DNA of 7,826 nt, taken from assembly GCA_937923225.1 (NCBI GenBank), contig CALAKR010000113.1, positions 1 through 7,826 on the forward strand, read 5' to 3'. Positions 6,620-7,826 of this stretch are shown one piece after another (position 1 is the first letter of the stretch; each line of letters opens with the position of its first letter). Origin of the DNA: an uncultured Aquabacterium sp. GTDB lineage: Bacteria > Pseudomonadota > Gammaproteobacteria > Burkholderiales > Burkholderiaceae_C. Both the position numbers and the translations under genes were made by a program. Below the pieces are notes generated by a model. That model ran no database searches and was not told the origin of the DNA. It saw only the letters and a program-made list of their open reading frames with translations.

Positions 6620-7584
6620 GCCTTCGTGCCCGATTTCAGATTCTCAAGCTGCAATTTGACGCGTTCGGAGAAACTCAGTTTGGTGTAGCGGCGTTCGGTC
6701 TCGCGGGCCAATTCTTTCTGCAATGCAAAAACACTCTGAGGCCGAGCCAGCGGGTCCAGCGACATGCACCATTCCGTCACTTCCAACAGATTGTCAGAAT
6801 AGACATTGCGCAGTCGCGAGAGTGACAAGCTTAAACGGTCCTTTTCCAAACGCTGAGGGGCGTCATTGGGCGGATAACCCTGCATGCATGCATAAATACA
6901 CGCTCCGATCGCATAAATGTCGGTCCAGGGGCCGAGCGACCCATCCCGGCGGTACATCTCGGGGGCGGCGAAGCCCGGCGTGTACATCGGGCGGATGAAA
7001 TTGCCCTCTTTGGACAACACCTCGCGGGCCGCGCCGAAATCCAGCAGCACCGCCTTGTTGTCGTTGGTGATGAAGATGTTGGCCGGCTTGATGTCCAGGT
7101 GCAGCATCTTGTGCTGGTGCACGATGCGCAGGCCGCGCAGGATCTCGTCGAAGAGGCTGCGGATGGTCGATTCGCGAAAGACCTTGTCGCGCTTGAGATC
7201 ACGCGCAGTGACGATGAAGTCCTGCAGGGTGTCGCCCTGCAGGTAGTTCATCACCATGTAGACGGTTTCGTTCTCGCGGAAGAAGTTGAGCACCGAGACC
7301 ACGCTGGGGTGCGAGATCTGCGCCAGCGAGCGGCCTTCTTCGAAGAAGCTTTTCAGGCCCAGTCGGTACAGCGGCTGCTTGTCGGGCTTGACGCGGGGGA
7401 TCAGCTCACCGGGGGCACGTTCTGCCAGCGAGGCGGGCAGGTATTCCTTCAAGGCCACCAGGCGCTTGTCGGGGTCTTCGGCGAGGTACACCACACCAAA
7501 ACCACCGGCCGCCAGCTTGCGCACGACCGAGTAGCCACCCACGACGGTGCCCGAAGGCAACGGAGCGGGTTTCGGCTTTGACAT
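6616..7584 (-). CDS. Soluble bacterial Ser/Thr protein kinase (Hanks type, non-RD)
   Basis: A 322-residue protein kinase domain with short extensions and no transmembrane or PASTA part, so a cytoplasmic enzyme. Visible subdomains: glycine loop GGFGVV (27-32), VALKEY with ATP-anchoring Lys46, helix C Glu near residues 82-83 (FFEEGRSL), catalytic loop HLDIKPANIF (162-171) with Asp164, Lys166 and Asn169, metal-binding DFG at 182-184, activation segment ending PGFAAPE (203-209), and WTDIYAIG with Asp222. The usual HRD Arg is Leu163, so it is a non-RD kinase. Residues 290-322 form a charged helix-rich tail. It leads a two-gene operon with the PP2C gene (ATGA overlap), the standard writer-eraser pairing; substrates are unknown. 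The start ATG at 7582-7584 has no good Shine-Dalgarno, which fits the near-leaderless transcript predicted from the promoter. Base composition falls to about 52% GC in its 3' third. Confidence 0.94.
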   Translation of the reverse strand: MSKPKPAPLPSGTVVGGYSVVRKLAAGGFGVVYLAEDPDKRLVALKEYLPASLAERAPGELIPRVKPDKQPLYRLGLKSFFEEGRSLAQISHPSVVSVLNFFRENETVYMVMNYLQGDTLQDFIVTARDLKRDKVFRESTIRSLFDEILRGLRIVHQHKMLHLDIKPANIFITNDNKAVLLDFGAAREVLSKEGNFIRPMYTPGFAAPEMYRRDGSLGPWTDIYAIGACIYACMQGYPPNDAPQRLEKDRLSLSLSRLRNVYSDNLLEVTEWCMSLDPLARPQSVFALQKELARETERRYTKLSFSERVKLQLENLKSGTKA

Positions 7585-7592
7585 AATCAGGT

Positions 7593-7621
7593 TTTATATG
7601 CTGTGAAAGGTGCCATGTCAG
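7593..7621 (-). promoter_or_regulatory. Sigma-70-type promoter of the kinase-phosphatase operon, inside the yicC start
   Basis: On the minus strand CTGACA (7616-7621) and TATAAA (7593-7598) are separated by exactly 17 bases; each box matches consensus at five of six positions. Transcription would begin near 7585-7588, only one to four bases before the kinase ATG (7584), giving an almost leaderless mRNA. The -35 box covers bases 2-7 of the yicC coding region. This is a prediction from spacing and box quality. Confidence 0.6.
7605..7609 (+). promoter_or_regulatory. Ribosome binding site deciding the yicC start
   Basis: AAAGG at about 7605-7609 lies five bases before ATG 7615, a good Shine-Dalgarno and spacing. 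It favours this ATG over the in-frame ATG at 7630, which lacks such a site. Confidence 0.6.
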
Positions 7622-7826
7622 TCTACAGTATGACCGGCTATGCCAGCGCCGTGGCGTCGGTGGCAGACCACGTCGGTGAAAACACCGAGGATTCCGCCAC
7701 GCACGGTACGGCACATGGTGGCGCGCGCCATGCCGCTGCCGACGGCAGCGTGGGGGCCGAACTGCGCTCCGTCAACAGCCGCTTCCTGGATCTGAGCTTC
7801 AAGATGCCGGATGAGTTCCGGGCGCT
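7615..7826 (+). CDS. yicC: YicC family endoribonuclease, 5' end only
   Basis: The first 70 codons of yicC run off the window edge. The N-terminal signature MSVYSMTGYA is followed, after an unusual stretch, by GAELRSVNSRFLDLSFKMPDEFRA, the conserved block of the family (compare MRSVNQRYLETYFRLP in E. coli). E. coli YicC has been described as an endoribonuclease and as a factor acting on small RNA turnover. Between the two blocks (about residues 11-46) lies a His/Ala/Gly-rich segment roughly 20-25 residues longer than in E. coli, probably a loop. The start is ATG 7615 with AAAGG before it. It diverges from the kinase gene with only 30 bases between start codons, so its own promoter must overlap the kinase 5' end; I see no convincing one. 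Confidence 0.9.
   Translation, partial: MSVYSMTGYASAVASVADHVGENTEDSATHGTAHGGARHAAADGSVGAELRSVNSRFLDLSFKMPDEFRA

Noticed and set aside
5657..6688. 343-codon plus-strand open frame opposite the phosphatase gene
   Set aside because: Gly/Ala/Val-rich antisense shadow; the minus-strand frame carries all PP2C motifs.
7578..7583. Perfect TTGACA on the plus strand as the yicC -35 box
   Set aside because: At 17-18 bases downstream the sequence (CTGTGA or TGTGAA) is a poor -10 box and would overlap the Shine-Dalgarno; the match follows from the kinase Met-Ser-Lys codons.

Overview
The window looks like chromosomal DNA of a GC-rich betaproteobacterium, probably order Burkholderiales and possibly Comamonadaceae or a relative. 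The reasons are the strong G/C bias at third codon positions and the gene order hemW, rdgB, rph, PP2C phosphatase, Ser/Thr kinase (one strand) diverging from yicC, which I recall as typical of that group. The genus cannot be fixed from the sequence alone.

Layout, left to right. (1) 1-297: 3' end of a plus-strand gene ending in an OST-HTH/LOTUS domain, probably a NYN-LOTUS protein. (2) 298-673: a gap with no credible gene but two tandem hairpins (580-608 and 613-629). (3) 674-1159: a GreA/GreB-like secondary-channel protein (+). (4) 1199-1438: a small two-helix membrane protein (-). (5) 1552-2961: a MocR/YdcR-type regulator with a winged helix fused to an aminotransferase-like domain (+), divergent from the membrane protein across a 113-base spacer holding operator-like repeats. 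(6) 2958-5579: minus-strand run rph, rdgB, hemW; rdgB and hemW overlap by GTGA, and hemW meets the MocR gene tail to tail with interlocked stop codons. (7) 5620-5646: a strong intrinsic terminator on the minus strand between the phosphatase gene and rph. (8) 5684-7584: a two-gene minus-strand operon, kinase then PP2C phosphatase, overlapping by ATGA. (9) 7615-7826: 5' end of yicC (+), only 30 bases from the kinase start.

How the genes fit together. RNase PH, the RdgB nucleotide-pool cleaner and HemW form a housekeeping cluster. The kinase and phosphatase are a soluble on/off signalling pair placed between two RNA-processing genes (rph and yicC). Their promoter seems to lie inside the first codons of yicC and would give a nearly leaderless mRNA. 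The left third (1-1440) is more accessory in character, with a LOTUS protein, a divergent Gre-like factor and a small membrane protein.

No rRNA, tRNA, CRISPR array, insertion sequence or phage gene was seen. The most interesting points are the soluble non-RD kinase/PP2C module and its overlapping divergent promoter, the Gre-like protein with a non-canonical coiled-coil tip, the strong mid-cluster terminator, and the tandem hairpins upstream of the Gre-like gene.
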